DNA of 64,000 nucleotides from Nitrospira sp. (GTDB lineage Bacteria > Nitrospirota > Nitrospiria > Nitrospirales > UBA8639): the NCBI GenBank assembly GCA_011523385.1, contig WTGX01000019.1, positions 30,059 through 94,058 on the forward strand, read 5' to 3'. Below, piece after piece: positions 35,801 through 45,354 of the stretch (within the stretch, counting starts at the first letter, position 1; every line of letters starts with the position of its first letter). A model generated the notes under the pieces. That model worked only from the letters and a program-made list of their open reading frames with translations, had not been told where the DNA came from and made no database searches. Made by a program: the position numbers and the translations under genes.

Positions 35801-38800
35801 CAGGAGCGTCAGCGGATCCATGCGGCCGAGCAGCACTTCGGCAAGAGCGTTGCCACACCGCCGAAACAGCCCGACCTCGGTCACGCCGTGGGGATACCGC
35901 TCCGCCATGTCCGTGGCGAACTCCTCGAGGTTCTTCGGCATTTCTTCCGGCAAGGAATCCTCGGGTCCCACGACCACCACGAAGCCGTCGCCGTCCGCCG
36001 CCAGCACGCCGGACCTGGCGAGCATTTCGAGCATGCGGCGGAAGAGGCGCCGGTGCTCCGGGATGACGTTCAGCCGTTGTCGCAAGTCATCGGGGTCCAC
36101 GGTCTCTCCCGCCCTCCGTTGCCACCCCAACGCTTCCAGGGTCGCAAGCGCACGGGATCGTGACCACCGCTCCAGGTCCGTCAAAAGGGCATTCCTGTCT
36201 TCGGGATCGACACGTTCGTCGGACAGGTATTCCGACAACAAACCCGAGCCGGCGGCGACCGTGGTGGGACTCGGGAAGAAATCCGCGGGTGTGATGCCGG
36301 GTGGGAGGGCGCGTTCGCGCCACACCACCTCGTACAGCAGCTCCTTCACGCCTTCGACCGCTGAGAGCAGCGCGGCCCGGGTCGCCCGCTTGACCGTGTA
36401 CCCGCTCAACCCGCCGAGGGGCACCCCGCTCGGATCGTAGATGCGCAACTCCCCGGTCAGGACTTCCGGCGGCTCGCCGGTTGCCGTTTCCGCCACCGGG
36501 GTATCGTCACTCATGCGCACGTGACAGACTACCCGGTCCGGTAGCGGGCCGGTCAGCCAAAAGCGCTCCCAGCCGAACGGCAGATACGTTGCCGGGTCCC
36601 GGCCACCTGCCAGACGCGCGACGCCCATGACCTGAAAGCAGCCGTCCAGCATGAGTGGATGGATGTCCAGCCCATTCCGGCCTGAAGCTGCCGGGAAGGA
36701 TACTTCGGCAAGCGCTTCACCGGGCCGGGCCCATATCTTCCGTAGCGTGCGGAACGACGGACCGAGGTCAATCCCGGTGGCAGCCCTGGTCCGGTAGTAG
36801 TCCGCCACGTCACCGGGCGACAGGCCGGCCTTCAGGTTTTCGAGATCGATCCGCCCGCCGGCATCCGGCGCGCTTGGCGACAAGCGGCCTTCCACGTGTA
36901 GTGTCCATTCGTCCTCACTCTCTTTGCTGAAGACCTGGACTTGGCGTCCGGGTGATTGCCCGGGAGCGTCGAGTACGACCTGCATCTTCCGGCTTCCGTC
37001 GGCCGTCCCGTCTTCGGAGTCCTCTTCCGGGAAGACCAGCGGGTTGTGTAACTGCATGTCCTCAAGCACCACCGAGCCGTTGCCCTCGGCAAGGGACGCC
37101 GATGCCGCCATGGCCCCGTAGAGCGCGCCCGGCGCGATGATCCGGCCGAACACCCGGTGGTCGTTCAGCCACGGCGGGTCCGAGGGAAACACTTCCGTTT
37201 CGAACGCGGTCTCGCCGCGGGCGGATTCGTGACGAACGCCCAGCAGGGGGTGTCCGGCGCTCCGGCGGCGTTGTTTCGGCGCCTCGATCCAGTGACGTTT
37301 GCGCTGGAACGGATAGCCCGGCACCGAGATCCGGCGTCGCGCCTCTCCCGCGAACAGCCCCGCAAAACGAATCGGGAGCCCCGCAGCGTACGCCCCGGCC
37401 ACCGCTCCCACAAACGTGCCGTTGCCTGCCACCGTGTTGCCGGCTGGTCGTTGCAGGCTCGACAGCACCGCCGGCGCCGGTGTCTGCGCCGGCTCCGGCC
37501 AAGCCAGGACTGCCATCGGAGCGAGCACCGAGTGCGGACCGATCTCCACCACCAGGTCCACCCCGAGGTCCGCCAATGTCCTGACGCCGCTGGCGAAGGC
37601 CACCGGCTCCCGGGCATGCCGCTTCCAGTAGGCCCCGTCCAGCGCCTCGCCGGGCTCCACCGCACGGCCCGTCAGGTTGCTGACCAGGGTCAGGGAGGGA
37701 GGGTGGATCGCCACACCGTCCAGGGATGCTTCCAGTGCGCCCAGGGCCGGATCCATCAGGGCGCTGTGGAACGCCTTGGCCGTGTTGAGGCGCCTGACCC
37801 GGAGTCCCTCTGATTCGAAACGCCGCGAGATGGATTCAATGTCCGCCACGGGGCCGCTGACGACCTGGTGGGTTCCGTTGTCCCCCGAGATGCTCAGCCC
37901 GACACCGGCGGACTCCGCGTTCAACTCACGCACGCCCGCCGCCACTCGCGCCGCCGGAGCAAAAACCGCGGCCATGGCGCCCTCTTCCATTTTTGACATC
38001 AGTTCGCCGCGTGTACAGGCGAAGCGCATCCCGTCCTCCAGGCTGAACACGCCCGCCGTCTGCGCCGCAGCCAGTTCCCCGATGCTGTGTCCCAGCACCA
38101 CGCCGGGCCGAATCCCCACGCTCGCCCACAGCGCCGTCAGCGCGCATTCCAGCGCGTACAGGGCCGGCTGCTCCCACGCCGTGTCGTTCAATCCTGCCCT
38201 CGACATTTTTAATCGGTGGTCCCCTTCCCCCCCGGCCCGACCGAACATCACGTCCAGCAGGGAAGCGCCCCGCACTTCCCGTAGAACCTCATCGCAGCGA
38301 TCCAGCACCGCCCGCACCACCGGCTCGCTCTCGTAGAGCGCGTGTCCCATGCCGGCCCATTGGCTCCCCTGACCGGTGTAGGCGAATGCCACCCTGGTCG
38401 CTGTCCTCGGCGTAGCGATCTGACCTCCTTCGGCCAGCATGCTGAGACGCTCCCGCAATGATCCGGCGTCGTGGAAGACCACGCCCGCACGGTGCTCGAA
38501 ATGACTCCGTCCCACGCCCGCGGTCCACGCCATATCGGACAGCATCGGTGCCGAAGCAGCGCCTTCAGAGGACAGATCCCCGGCCCGTTCGTCGAGCCAT
38601 GACACGTACCGCTCCGCAAGTTCCCGAAGCGCGCGCTCCGACTTGCCCGACAGCGGAAGAAGACGGGTCCGGCGGGGCCGGATATCCTGCTCCGGCAGCG
38701 GCAGATCATCCACGGTCTCCGGCAGCGTAACCGGCACTGATTTCCCGGAGCCGACAGCCCACGGTTCGCCGGCGGACGCACCGTCCTTAGCACGGTATTC

Positions 38801-40168
38801 CTCCAGCACAATGTGGGCGTTTGTCCCGGATATCCCGAAGGAGTTCACCCCTGCGAGTCGCGGCCGGTCCGGACGCTGCGGCAAGTCCATCATCGACGAC
38901 GTCACCTGCAGCGGTAGACGGTCCCAATCGAGACTCGGGTTGGGATTCCGGAAATGGAGGTGCCTTGGAATAACGCCCCGCTTCAGGACCAGCGCCGCCT
39001 TGATCAATCCGGCCACGCCTGCGGCCGACTCCAGGTGGCCGACATTGGTCTTGACGGAACCGATCAGCAGCGGTCGGTCGGCCGTCCGTCCCTTGCCGTA
39101 GACCGCGGCCACGGCATTGATCTCGATCGGATCGCCGACTTCCGTTCCGGTACCATGAGCCTCCAGGTAGTCCACCTCCAACGGGGAGATTCCCGCGTCG
39201 CACAGCGCTGTCTCGATCACCTCTTCCAGAGCGGGGGTGTTCGGCACCGTCAATCCGACGCTGGCCCCGCCATGGTTCACGGCAGCGCCCCGGATCACCG
39301 CCCAGATCCGGTCCCCGTCCGCCTCCGCTTCGCCCAGCCGCTTGAGAACGACGACCCCGCAGCCCTCACCTCGCACGTACCCGTTTGCCGATGCGTCGAA
39401 CGCCTTGCACTGTCCATCAGGAGACAGCATCATCGAATCGGCGCGCAGTTCGTAGATGCGGCCGTTCAAGATCGCCTGCACGCCGCCGGCGATCGCCAGA
39501 TCCGCCTTGCCCTGCTGCAGGTCCGCCACCGCGTCGTGGACCGAGACCATGGATGACGCGCACGCGGCGTCCACGGCCTTCGCCGGTCCCCTGAGACCCA
39601 GCACGAAAGAGACCCTCCCGCTGGCGCCGTTCAGGTTGGTCCCGCTGAGAGCGTAGAGACAGCCGGCAGCTTCGGCGGGCTTGGTCGAGTCCACGACCAG
39701 CATCCGGTATTCGTCGTTGCTGATCCCGGTGTAGACCCCGGTGCGGCTCTCTCTCAACTCCGCAGGATCGATTCCCGCGTCCTCAAGAGCCTGCCAACTC
39801 GTTTCCAGCATCATGCGTTGCTGCGGGTCGAGCCACTCCGCCTCCACCGGCGAGATCCGGAAGAACGAGTCGTCGAACTGTTCGATATCGTCGACGAAGG
39901 CGCCGAAACGGCAGCCCTCGCTCTGCACCGCGTCGTCGCCGAAGATCTGGCCCCAGCGCCCGACGCCGGAACCCGGCACGCCTTCCGACACCGCGTTCTC
40001 ACCGGCTTCGAGCAGACGCCAGAAGGCCGGGAGGTCCGGCGCGCCGGGAAACCGGCATGCCATCCCCACGATCGCAATGGGCTGGTTGGATCTGGAGATG
40101 TCCTGCGTTCGATCCTCAGGTTCGCTGCGTTGTTCTTTGGCAGGCTCGGACGATTTCTTTGTCGTCAC
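29864..40168 (-). CDS. modular type I polyketide synthase, KS-AT-DH-MT-ER-KR-ACP-KS-AT'
   Basis: A 3434-residue synthase from a GTG start. Module 1: KS (about 30-460, active Cys near 203 in DAACASS, His in EAHGTGTE and NVGHLE); AT (GHSIGE near 695, AKAFHS); DH (HRVFGRIIAP near 1004); C-methyltransferase (EVGAGTGSATTY near 1503); ER (about 1910-2215, HAGAGGVGIAA); KR (TGGLGGIG near 2236); ACP (LGMDSLMAVE near 2538). The KR has His where Tyr is usual (GQANHAAAN). Module 2: KS (about 2610-3040, LNCASSL) and an AT (GHSLGE near 3245) that has lost about 80 residues including the catalytic-His region. The protein stops right after the post-AT linker. The product would be a reduced, alpha-methylated chain. 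GC is higher than in the flanks. Confidence 0.95.
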   Translation of the reverse strand: MTTKKSSEPAKEQRSEPEDRTQDISRSNQPIAIVGMACRFPGAPDLPAFWRLLEAGENAVSEGVPGSGVGRWGQIFGDDAVQSEGCRFGAFVDDIEQFDDSFFRISPVEAEWLDPQQRMMLETSWQALEDAGIDPAELRESRTGVYTGISNDEYRMLVVDSTKPAEAAGCLYALSGTNLNGASGRVSFVLGLRGPAKAVDAACASSMVSVHDAVADLQQGKADLAIAGGVQAILNGRIYELRADSMMLSPDGQCKAFDASANGYVRGEGCGVVVLKRLGEAEADGDRIWAVIRGAAVNHGGASVGLTVPNTPALEEVIETALCDAGISPLEVDYLEAHGTGTEVGDPIEINAVAAVYGKGRTADRPLLIGSVKTNVGHLESAAGVAGLIKAALVLKRGVIPRHLHFRNPNPSLDWDRLPLQVTSSMMDLPQRPDRPRLAGVNSFGISGTNAHIVLEEYRAKDGASAGEPWAVGSGKSVPVTLPETVDDLPLPEQDIRPRRTRLLPLSGKSERALRELAERYVSWLDERAGDLSSEGAASAPMLSDMAWTAGVGRSHFEHRAGVVFHDAGSLRERLSMLAEGGQIATPRTATRVAFAYTGQGSQWAGMGHALYESEPVVRAVLDRCDEVLREVRGASLLDVMFGRAGGEGDHRLKMSRAGLNDTAWEQPALYALECALTALWASVGIRPGVVLGHSIGELAAAQTAGVFSLEDGMRFACTRGELMSKMEEGAMAAVFAPAARVAAGVRELNAESAGVGLSISGDNGTHQVVSGPVADIESISRRFESEGLRVRRLNTAKAFHSALMDPALGALEASLDGVAIHPPSLTLVSNLTGRAVEPGEALDGAYWKRHAREPVAFASGVRTLADLGVDLVVEIGPHSVLAPMAVLAWPEPAQTPAPAVLSSLQRPAGNTVAGNGTFVGAVAGAYAAGLPIRFAGLFAGEARRRISVPGYPFQRKRHWIEAPKQRRRSAGHPLLGVRHESARGETAFETEVFPSDPPWLNDHRVFGRIIAPGALYGAMAASASLAEGNGSVVLEDMQLHNPLVFPEEDSEDGTADGSRKMQVVLDAPGQSPGRQVQVFSKESEDEWTLHVEGRLSPSAPDAGGRIDLENLKAGLSPGDVADYYRTRAATGIDLGPSFRTLRKIWARPGEALAEVSFPAASGRNGLDIHPLMLDGCFQVMGVARLAGGRDPATYLPFGWERFWLTGPLPDRVVCHVRMSDDTPVAETATGEPPEVLTGELRIYDPSGVPLGGLSGYTVKRATRAALLSAVEGVKELLYEVVWRERALPPGITPADFFPSPTTVAAGSGLLSEYLSDERVDPEDRNALLTDLERWSRSRALATLEALGWQRRAGETVDPDDLRQRLNVIPEHRRLFRRMLEMLARSGVLAADGDGFVVVVGPEDSLPEEMPKNLEEFATDMAERYPHGVTEVGLFRRCGNALAEVLLGRMDPLTLLFSSGDPTPADLYLKAPVARAANKMLRDAVRALLAGLPDNRRLRVLEVGAGTGSATTYILPELPEGRFYYTYTDISAGFFAEAEARFGDYGGCIEYRPLDVEKDPIAQGYAPHSYDLIIASNVLHATRYLEETLGHCRALLAPSGQLVALENLSGLGWMDLTFGQLDGWWRFADDYRPHHALASPAVWRRALGDAGFTEAEVLGVDESAGTPDKGVIVAQGPAEVKEPRGVWVLAGDRGGLAAKLAAGLVARNQTVVLAGEEAPEDGRPAAAGPGVFEKAVEMEQRESWRSLMENLPGDEPLSGVVHLAALDGHGAGAATGEIAEDVRRGGASALALTQGMSDADLTPAKGVWFVTRGAQVLERERGGELAGATLWGFGKAVALEAPHLHPRMLDLDPAEMAPVPDLVNELLYPDPENHIAYRFERRQVARLVRMGAGAERLSLPEEADWALAPDPGGVFEKPCIQPLPAPPLKPREVRVRVEASGLNFWDVFRSLGFIPEGNLGREMCGHILDVGSDVSTVAAGDHVVGLGFGAFAAQMVTHEELVAPAPSGVSVTALATVPSAFVSAALSYELSGLKANDRVLIHAGAGGVGIAAIQLAQAAGAEVFATASAPKQAYLRSLGVEHVFDSRTTAFGKEILEVTNGAGVDVVLNSLTGEGFIDASLSCLKHGGRFVELARRDILSEEEMEAVRPDVAYAILELDVLKKTDPAWVGRVLREVMARVSAGELKPIVHSRWPLAEAGAALRFMRSARHLGKIVVTTPPLLSGRLRQDRAYLVTGGLGGIGCAVAEWLADRGAGTIVLNGRRAPDAAAEETINALRKRGVTVRVELADVSDASAVDRMLARTDRELPPLGGVIHSVGVLSDAALTNQNWESFEKVLWPKILGAWHLHRATVDRDLDLFILFSSRVGVMGNPGQANHAAANAFLDQLAGHRRALGLPAQAIAWGAWSEIGEAAEQKERIERRRAALGGRWFTPQQGLKALESLVRQDATTSVVMSMDWSVFEEAVADRPPLLEDLLSATTEGKTDAAASSGDLLTRLRKTPAAAHEELLVSFLQQQVQAVLRLPSTPAPTVGFFDLGMDSLMAVELRNRLNRAFSEEYTAPNTVVFDYPDIATLARHLVEALGEIGGTPAPQPQPGTPPAVKHEDDGIAIVGMACRFPGAPDLSAFWRLLEAGVNAVTDSRPDTDFPSDLARDIPTGYASYCRGGFVDEIDKFDAGFFRISPIEARNLDPRHRMLLETSWQALEDAGMDPDRLRGSRTGIYAGIGTSEYRDLMTTSDYGISYLGTAASMAVGRIAFHLGLEGPTIPVELNCASSLVALHHAVAGLQRGEVNMALVGGVSAILSSGIIREMADLGMLSRTGECKTFDASADGFARGEGCGMVVLKRLGEAKADGDRIWGVIRGSAVNQNGASAGPTVPNGPVQERVIEEALSRAGVSPADVDYLEAHGSGSELGDAIEVQSAAAVYGKGREAEHPLMIGSVKTNIGHLEPAAGVAGLIKVILAINQGLIPRHLHFRDPNPNLDWNRLPVRVTSVATDWPVHPDRPPFAAVSAFGISGTNAHVVVEGYEAGDGVGSRHWPAGTAQPVAVTLPEPVAGLPLAQEELVARKTRLLPLSGKSDGALRDLARRDLSWLDQHELSSEDAIDPLLADMAWTAGVGRSHFSHRAGVVFRDVESLRDGLRKLETGTQTEPRAPTKVAFTYTGQAGQWVGMGQTLYASEPVVRAVLDRCDSVLREAQGASLLEVLFGQAPGASLNDAPWTQPALYALECALTALWASIGIQPSVVVGHSLGELAAAQAAGVFGLDDGLRLAAARGALIEGLPEVGAQAAALDDLQTALEDIAMASPSLTLVSHVTGRVVEPGETLDAAYWRRQASEPGATDRCAETLADLGVETVVEIGPCATPAWAAGNAEAPVVLSSLQGSSDGAFVEAVAEAYAAGLPVSFAGLFAGETRRRISLPTYPFQRRRHWIQMPKR

Positions 40169-40318
40169 AAAAATACTCTTTTAGCCAGAAGTGTAATAGT
40201 GCAATTCTTTTCTCTAGCGAATGTTCCGGCATTATCGTTCGACTTCCTCTGACAGTCAATCGCAACGTGAATGAATGTTCAGTGATTCGCTGGGAATGAA
40301 GGAACCGATCGCACCATT

Positions 40319-40430
40319 ATTGTCATTCTGAGCTTGTCCTGAGCGAAGCGAAGGACCTAGCGAAGAATCTCTCGCTCGATAACCGAACGCGAGGAAAAGC
40401 AGATCCTTCGCTTCGCTCAGGATGACAGAT
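40319..40430. repeat. dispersed inverted-repeat element (TGTCATTCTGAGC family), full copy
   Basis: About 108 bases with complementary ends TTGTCATTCTGAGC and GCTCAGGATGACA and inner arms CCTGAGCGAAGCGAAGGA / TCCTTCGCTTCGCTCAGGA. It lies in the 320-base gap upstream of the polyketide synthase start, which otherwise shows no gene and no convincing promoter. Confidence 0.85.
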
Positions 40431-40455
40431 GAGGCGTGTTGAGCAGTCGCGGTAG

Positions 40456-40481
40456 GTCGGGTTAGCGGAGCGTAACCCGAC
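40456..40481. repeat. stem-loop GTCGGGTTA / TAACCCGAC after parE
   Basis: A perfect 9-bp stem with an 8-base loop, 8 bases after the parE stop codon. A similar GTCGGGTTACGCGACG stretch is seen at 49,428. No T-run follows, so it is a dispersed repeat that may act as a transcript-end hairpin. Confidence 0.5.
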
Positions 40482-40488
40482 AGCTCTC

Positions 40489-42456
<1,968 letters not shown>

Positions 42457-42475
42457 CTAAGGGCGTTTATGGCGG

Positions 42476-42910
42476 TCACGTGGTTCCTATTCGCCAAGGA
42501 GTAAGCTGTTCGGCTGAAGAGGCATTGAGTAAGCGGCTATCGGCAGCGGCAAACTGCAACGGTTCCTGGGTGCCTTTTTGGAGACTGATTGCCGAGGCCA
42601 GATGAATGGCATCGTAGGCTCGGAGCGGGTGACGTTCAAGGAGAATTTTGGCTACAGCAAGTACCTCCCGAGTGAGTTCGATGCGGATATATGTAGTCCA
42701 GTGTTCCTCGAAACGTCGGGTCAGTCTTGTATATTGCTGTCCCGAGAGATACCCTTCCCGCTTTCTTCGATTGAATCCCGAATACATTTCAGGATAGGCA
42801 ATCGTCGCCGTTGCTACGGGAACATGATCGCGGGACAGGCGTTGAGCGTCTTCGCTGCCTTTTTCCAGGATGAACAGCTTGATGAGGGCGCTCGTGTCGA
42901 AATAAATCAC
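42476..42910 (-). CDS. vapC: VapC-like PIN-domain toxin
   Basis: A 144-residue PIN ribonuclease. The acidic site is Asp5 (YFDTSALIKLF), Glu41 (YPEMYSGF), Asp100 (RAYDAIHLASA) and Asp124 (AAADSRLL). VapC toxins cut tRNA or rRNA. The start overlaps the stop of the antitoxin gene upstream by 4 bases. It is the module closest to parE in the island between parC and parE. Confidence 0.9.
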   Translation of the reverse strand: MIYFDTSALIKLFILEKGSEDAQRLSRDHVPVATATIAYPEMYSGFNRRKREGYLSGQQYTRLTRRFEEHWTTYIRIELTREVLAVAKILLERHPLRAYDAIHLASAISLQKGTQEPLQFAAADSRLLNASSAEQLTPWRIGTT

Positions 42911-43191
42911 AGTCGATCGTCGAGAATAGCTTCTGAAACGGGCGGTCCGGAGATTTTTATCGGTTTCGGGTTTTGACGGATTCGTCGAGTGGGCAGGATG
43001 AGGAGACCAAGGGAAGCCAGTCGAGACAAGCGAGCTTCGAGCGAGGTGGCTTGGCCGGCAGTTTTGATGGATTGGAGGAGAGCAATCGGTTTGCCGCGTT
43101 CCGTGACGATCACTTCTTCCCCTTGCTTGGTTCGGTGCAGGTAATGAGTGAGCCGATTTTTTAATTCTTTAATGCCAACCGCGCACATCAT
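42907..43191 (-). CDS. Phd/YefM-type antitoxin
   Basis: A 94-residue antitoxin. The N-terminal DNA-binding part (about 1-50) reads VGIKELKNRLTHYLHRTKQGEEVIVTERGKPIALL, the classic Phd/YefM pattern. The C-terminal tail is basic and then acidic and would bind the PIN toxin. Two adjacent ATGs (43191 and 43188) are possible. A strong promoter with a palindrome over its -10 box lies just upstream, as expected for an autoregulated operon. Confidence 0.9.
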   Translation of the reverse strand: MMCAVGIKELKNRLTHYLHRTKQGEEVIVTERGKPIALLQSIKTAGQATSLEARLSRLASLGLLILPTRRIRQNPKPIKISGPPVSEAILDDRL

Positions 43192-43208
43192 AGAACCTCA
43201 TGGTAGCC

Positions 43209-43236
43209 ATTGTAGCTACTTTATGGGCGTTGTCAA
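43209..43236 (-). promoter_or_regulatory. promoter/operator of the VapC-Phd operon
   Basis: On the minus strand TTGACA (43236-43231), 16 bases, then TACAAT (43214-43209). A palindrome with GTAGC / GCTAC arms (43203-43219) covers the -10 box and is a likely operator for the antitoxin. Confidence 0.7.
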
Positions 43237-43396
43237 GCTGCGGCGCCACAACGCAAAGCCGGGGGATAGCCACCGTTCTTGTGATTTTCGGCATCAGGCA
43301 CGGGTAGTCCGCCAGTGAGGGCATTTGCTCTTTACAGGTCAGCGATTAAAAGGTGGATTGCCCTGATCCCCGGTAGGGTCCTAATTTGAAATCTCT

Positions 43397-43858
43397 TCAT
43401 AGGGCAACACATCTTCCCACTACCCATGCGAGGGTCATGATAAAAGTAAAGACTTTGATAGTTGGCCACCACGCCTCAGACCACATCTTAGCTGAGAAGA
43501 AAAAGTCGCTAAGCCTGAATTCCGGTACTTCTTGCGAAGCATGAGATCGCCATTCTTCATACCAGGCTTGGATGTCTGGAGATTCGGCTGTGTGGGGAGA
43601 CTCCTGTTGGTCAGTTTGCCTTAGGATTGCGTCACGATCCAGTCGGGACTGGTCATATTTTTTGCGTTTCCCGGGATTACTCAGGACCTCATAGGCGATA
43701 TTGATTTCTCGTATTTTTCTTTCGGTATCGCAGTTTTCTTGATTGAGATCAGGATGATATTTCTTGACCTTTTTGCGATAGGCTCGTTTAATTTCTATGC
43801 TTGATGCCTGAGGTGATACTTCCAGGATGGCATACAAATCAAATGGCACGCCTTCCAT
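43397..43858 (-). CDS. membrane-anchored J-domain protein
   Basis: A 153-residue protein with a J domain at residues 6-70 (HPD motif at 35-37, helix KIREINIAYEVLSNPGKRKKYDQ), a polar middle part and one C-terminal hydrophobic helix (about 132-150). The J domain would recruit and stimulate a DnaK-type chaperone at the inner membrane. It lacks the Gly/Phe and zinc regions of DnaJ. Its ATG overlaps the stop of the gene before it (TAATG), so it is co-translated with the 43858-44337 protein, a possible client. Confidence 0.88.
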   Translation of the reverse strand: MEGVPFDLYAILEVSPQASSIEIKRAYRKKVKKYHPDLNQENCDTERKIREINIAYEVLSNPGKRKKYDQSRLDRDAILRQTDQQESPHTAESPDIQAWYEEWRSHASQEVPEFRLSDFFFSAKMWSEAWWPTIKVFTFIMTLAWVVGRCVAL

Positions 43859-44337
43859 TATCGAGCATCTTGCACAATCGACGTTCTAATCGCGTCGAGG
43901 GGGGAGGCCACTGGCGGGACATGGAGAACTGCATAGAACTTCTGCTTCTCTGAGCCTTCGATGGGCGAGGCCCAAGCATAGCAGAGAGAAGCCGTGGGGT
44001 GATCCTGGAGGGTGAAGATATGCACCTCACCCTCCCAGACGGGTCTGCCTTCAAACTGCTCAACGACGGGCACCACGTCCTGAAACGTGGCTCGGCACCC
44101 ATGCAGGCGTTCAATCGCTTTCTTGAGTGCCCGCGTCATTTGGGGCTGATGTTCTTGGCCCGTGGCGGACTTGACGGCAAACGACGGCTTGATGATATCC
44201 AAATATTTTTTGAGATTGTCGATCGCCGTTTGGGTCACCTCCCCCACGGCCAGAATACTGATCGAACACCCACTATCAGCGGGAATAGAGCCGCCAATTT
44301 GTCGCGCCCCTTGTGCGACTGACGGATGTGGGTTCAT
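43858..44337 (-). CDS. protein of unknown function, partner of the J-domain gene
   Basis: From the ATG at 44337 (AGGA close upstream) the product is 159 residues. An in-frame ATG at 44424 would add 29 residues rich in His, Glu and Gln, but has no ribosome-binding site and lies at the border of the IS remnant. The protein is soluble-looking with mixed alpha/beta pattern: TAIDNLKKYLDIIKPSFAVK, KKAIERLHGCRATFQDVVPV and a strand-rich end with VHIFTLQDHPTASLCYAW and FYAVLHVPPV. No family is recognised. It is translationally coupled to the J-domain gene. Confidence 0.6.
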   Translation of the reverse strand: MNPHPSVAQGARQIGGSIPADSGCSISILAVGEVTQTAIDNLKKYLDIIKPSFAVKSATGQEHQPQMTRALKKAIERLHGCRATFQDVVPVVEQFEGRPVWEGEVHIFTLQDHPTASLCYAWASPIEGSEKQKFYAVLHVPPVASPLDAIRTSIVQDAR

Positions 44338-44437
44338 GATGTCCTGCTCCTCCTGTTCGGGTTGATGAGCCTCTTCCTCGTGTTGGTGATGGTCAATTAT
44401 AGCAGGATCATCAAGCTTTGGCATGTGGTCTCAGCCC

Positions 44438-44718
44438 ATCGGTCCGTCATGGCTGGCAACCCCACGATTCGGGAGATTTCGACCAGTCTGATTGAGCGCC
44501 AAAACTTGACCATGCGGATGTCCATGCGCCGGTTCACGCGGCTCACGAATGCATTCAGTAGGAAAATTGAAAACCTGTGTGCGGCGGTCGCCCTGCACTT
44601 CGCGCACTACAATTTCGTGCGGGTGCATAAGACCTTGCGGGCAACACCGGCAATGGCGGCGGGGATTACGTCGAGCCTGTGGACGTTGGAAAACTTGTTT
44701 GAGGAGATTGTGCAATGA
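44438..44718 (+). pseudogene. C-terminal remnant of an IS1-family transposase
   Basis: The last ~90 codons of an IS1-type transposase are intact: TSLIERQNLTMRMSMRRFTR, LTNAFSRKIENLCAAVALHFAHYNF and RVHKTLRATPAMAAGI are characteristic of this family. The N-terminal half, including most of the catalytic domain, is missing; sequence before about 44438 is unrelated. The truncated insertion lies in the accessory island between parC and parE and may mark a past rearrangement. Confidence 0.85.
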
Positions 44719-44888
44719 AAGAAGAAATCACCAAATTAGAAGAAGCGGCGGGAGAGGTTATCCGTTTGCTTCAACGGCGAGAGCCTTTCACGAAAGAGGA
44801 AGAAAAAATCATTGCTTCCCAGGGAGGAGGTCTGGTGAACAATCTAGGGTGGTGGAGAAAAGATATGAAAAAAGCCAAGTCAAATTAG
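44715..44888 (+). CDS. 57-residue protein coupled to the transposase remnant
   Basis: The ATG overlaps the transposase stop (ATGA). The product is a charged, mostly helical peptide: KEEITKLEEAAGEVIRLLQR, then EPFTKEEEKIIASQGGG and a basic end (WWRKDMKKAKSN). It may be a passenger of the insertion sequence or a chance frame. No family is recognised. The 177 bases that follow, up to higA, show no gene. Confidence 0.4.
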   Translation: MKEEITKLEEAAGEVIRLLQRREPFTKEEEKIIASQGGGLVNNLGWWRKDMKKAKSN

Positions 44889-45065
44889 GACACTACCTGA
44901 TTTCTGATGCCATCCAGCAATTGTTGGCGCTGTAGCGTTTGTCGACAGAGGGTTCAGCGGAGGGAGAGCAGTCATTGGCCGCACTCCCGGCCAATTCGTC
45001 TCAAGTATCTGCAACAGGCTGTCGAGCCTGTTGACCGCGCCTCTTAATATGCTCCGCTGAAACTG

Positions 45066-45350
45066 TCAGGCACCGGCGGGGCGTACCTGTTTGGCTATTT
45101 CTGTACCGCGGTCGCGTTCGATCAGGGCCACGTCGTATTGGCTCTGGAGTTCGAGCCAGAAACGGGGACGGTTGCCGAAATAGCGGCCAAGCCGCACTGC
45201 GGTCTCGGCTGTGATCGATCGGCGGCCATTCAAGATGTCCGTGATTCGGCCGGAGGGAACGCCGAGGGCTAAAGCCAACCGATTGGCGCTCAAGTTTCGC
45301 GCCGCAAGTTCACGCTTCAACAATCTGCCGGGGTGTGCAATAGGGTGCAT
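45066..45350 (-). CDS. higA: HigA-family antitoxin
   Basis: A 94-residue XRE-type helix-turn-helix antitoxin. The family start HPIAHPGRLLKRELAARNLS and LALALGVPSGRITDILNGRRSITAETAVRLGRYFG are clear, then FWLELQSQYDVAL. The ATG at 45350, with GAGG 8 bases upstream, is preferred over a TTG at 45377 that would lie inside higB. It comes 4 bases after higB; toxin-before-antitoxin order is typical of HigBA. Confidence 0.95.
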   Translation of the reverse strand: MHPIAHPGRLLKRELAARNLSANRLALALGVPSGRITDILNGRRSITAETAVRLGRYFGNRPRFWLELQSQYDVALIERDRGTEIAKQVRPAGA

Positions 45351-45354
45351 GGTT

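Noticed and set aside
32727..36163. 562-residue minus and 404-residue plus frames inside the polyketide synthase gene
   Set aside because: Out-of-frame shadows of a GC-rich synthase whose own frame carries all domain motifs.
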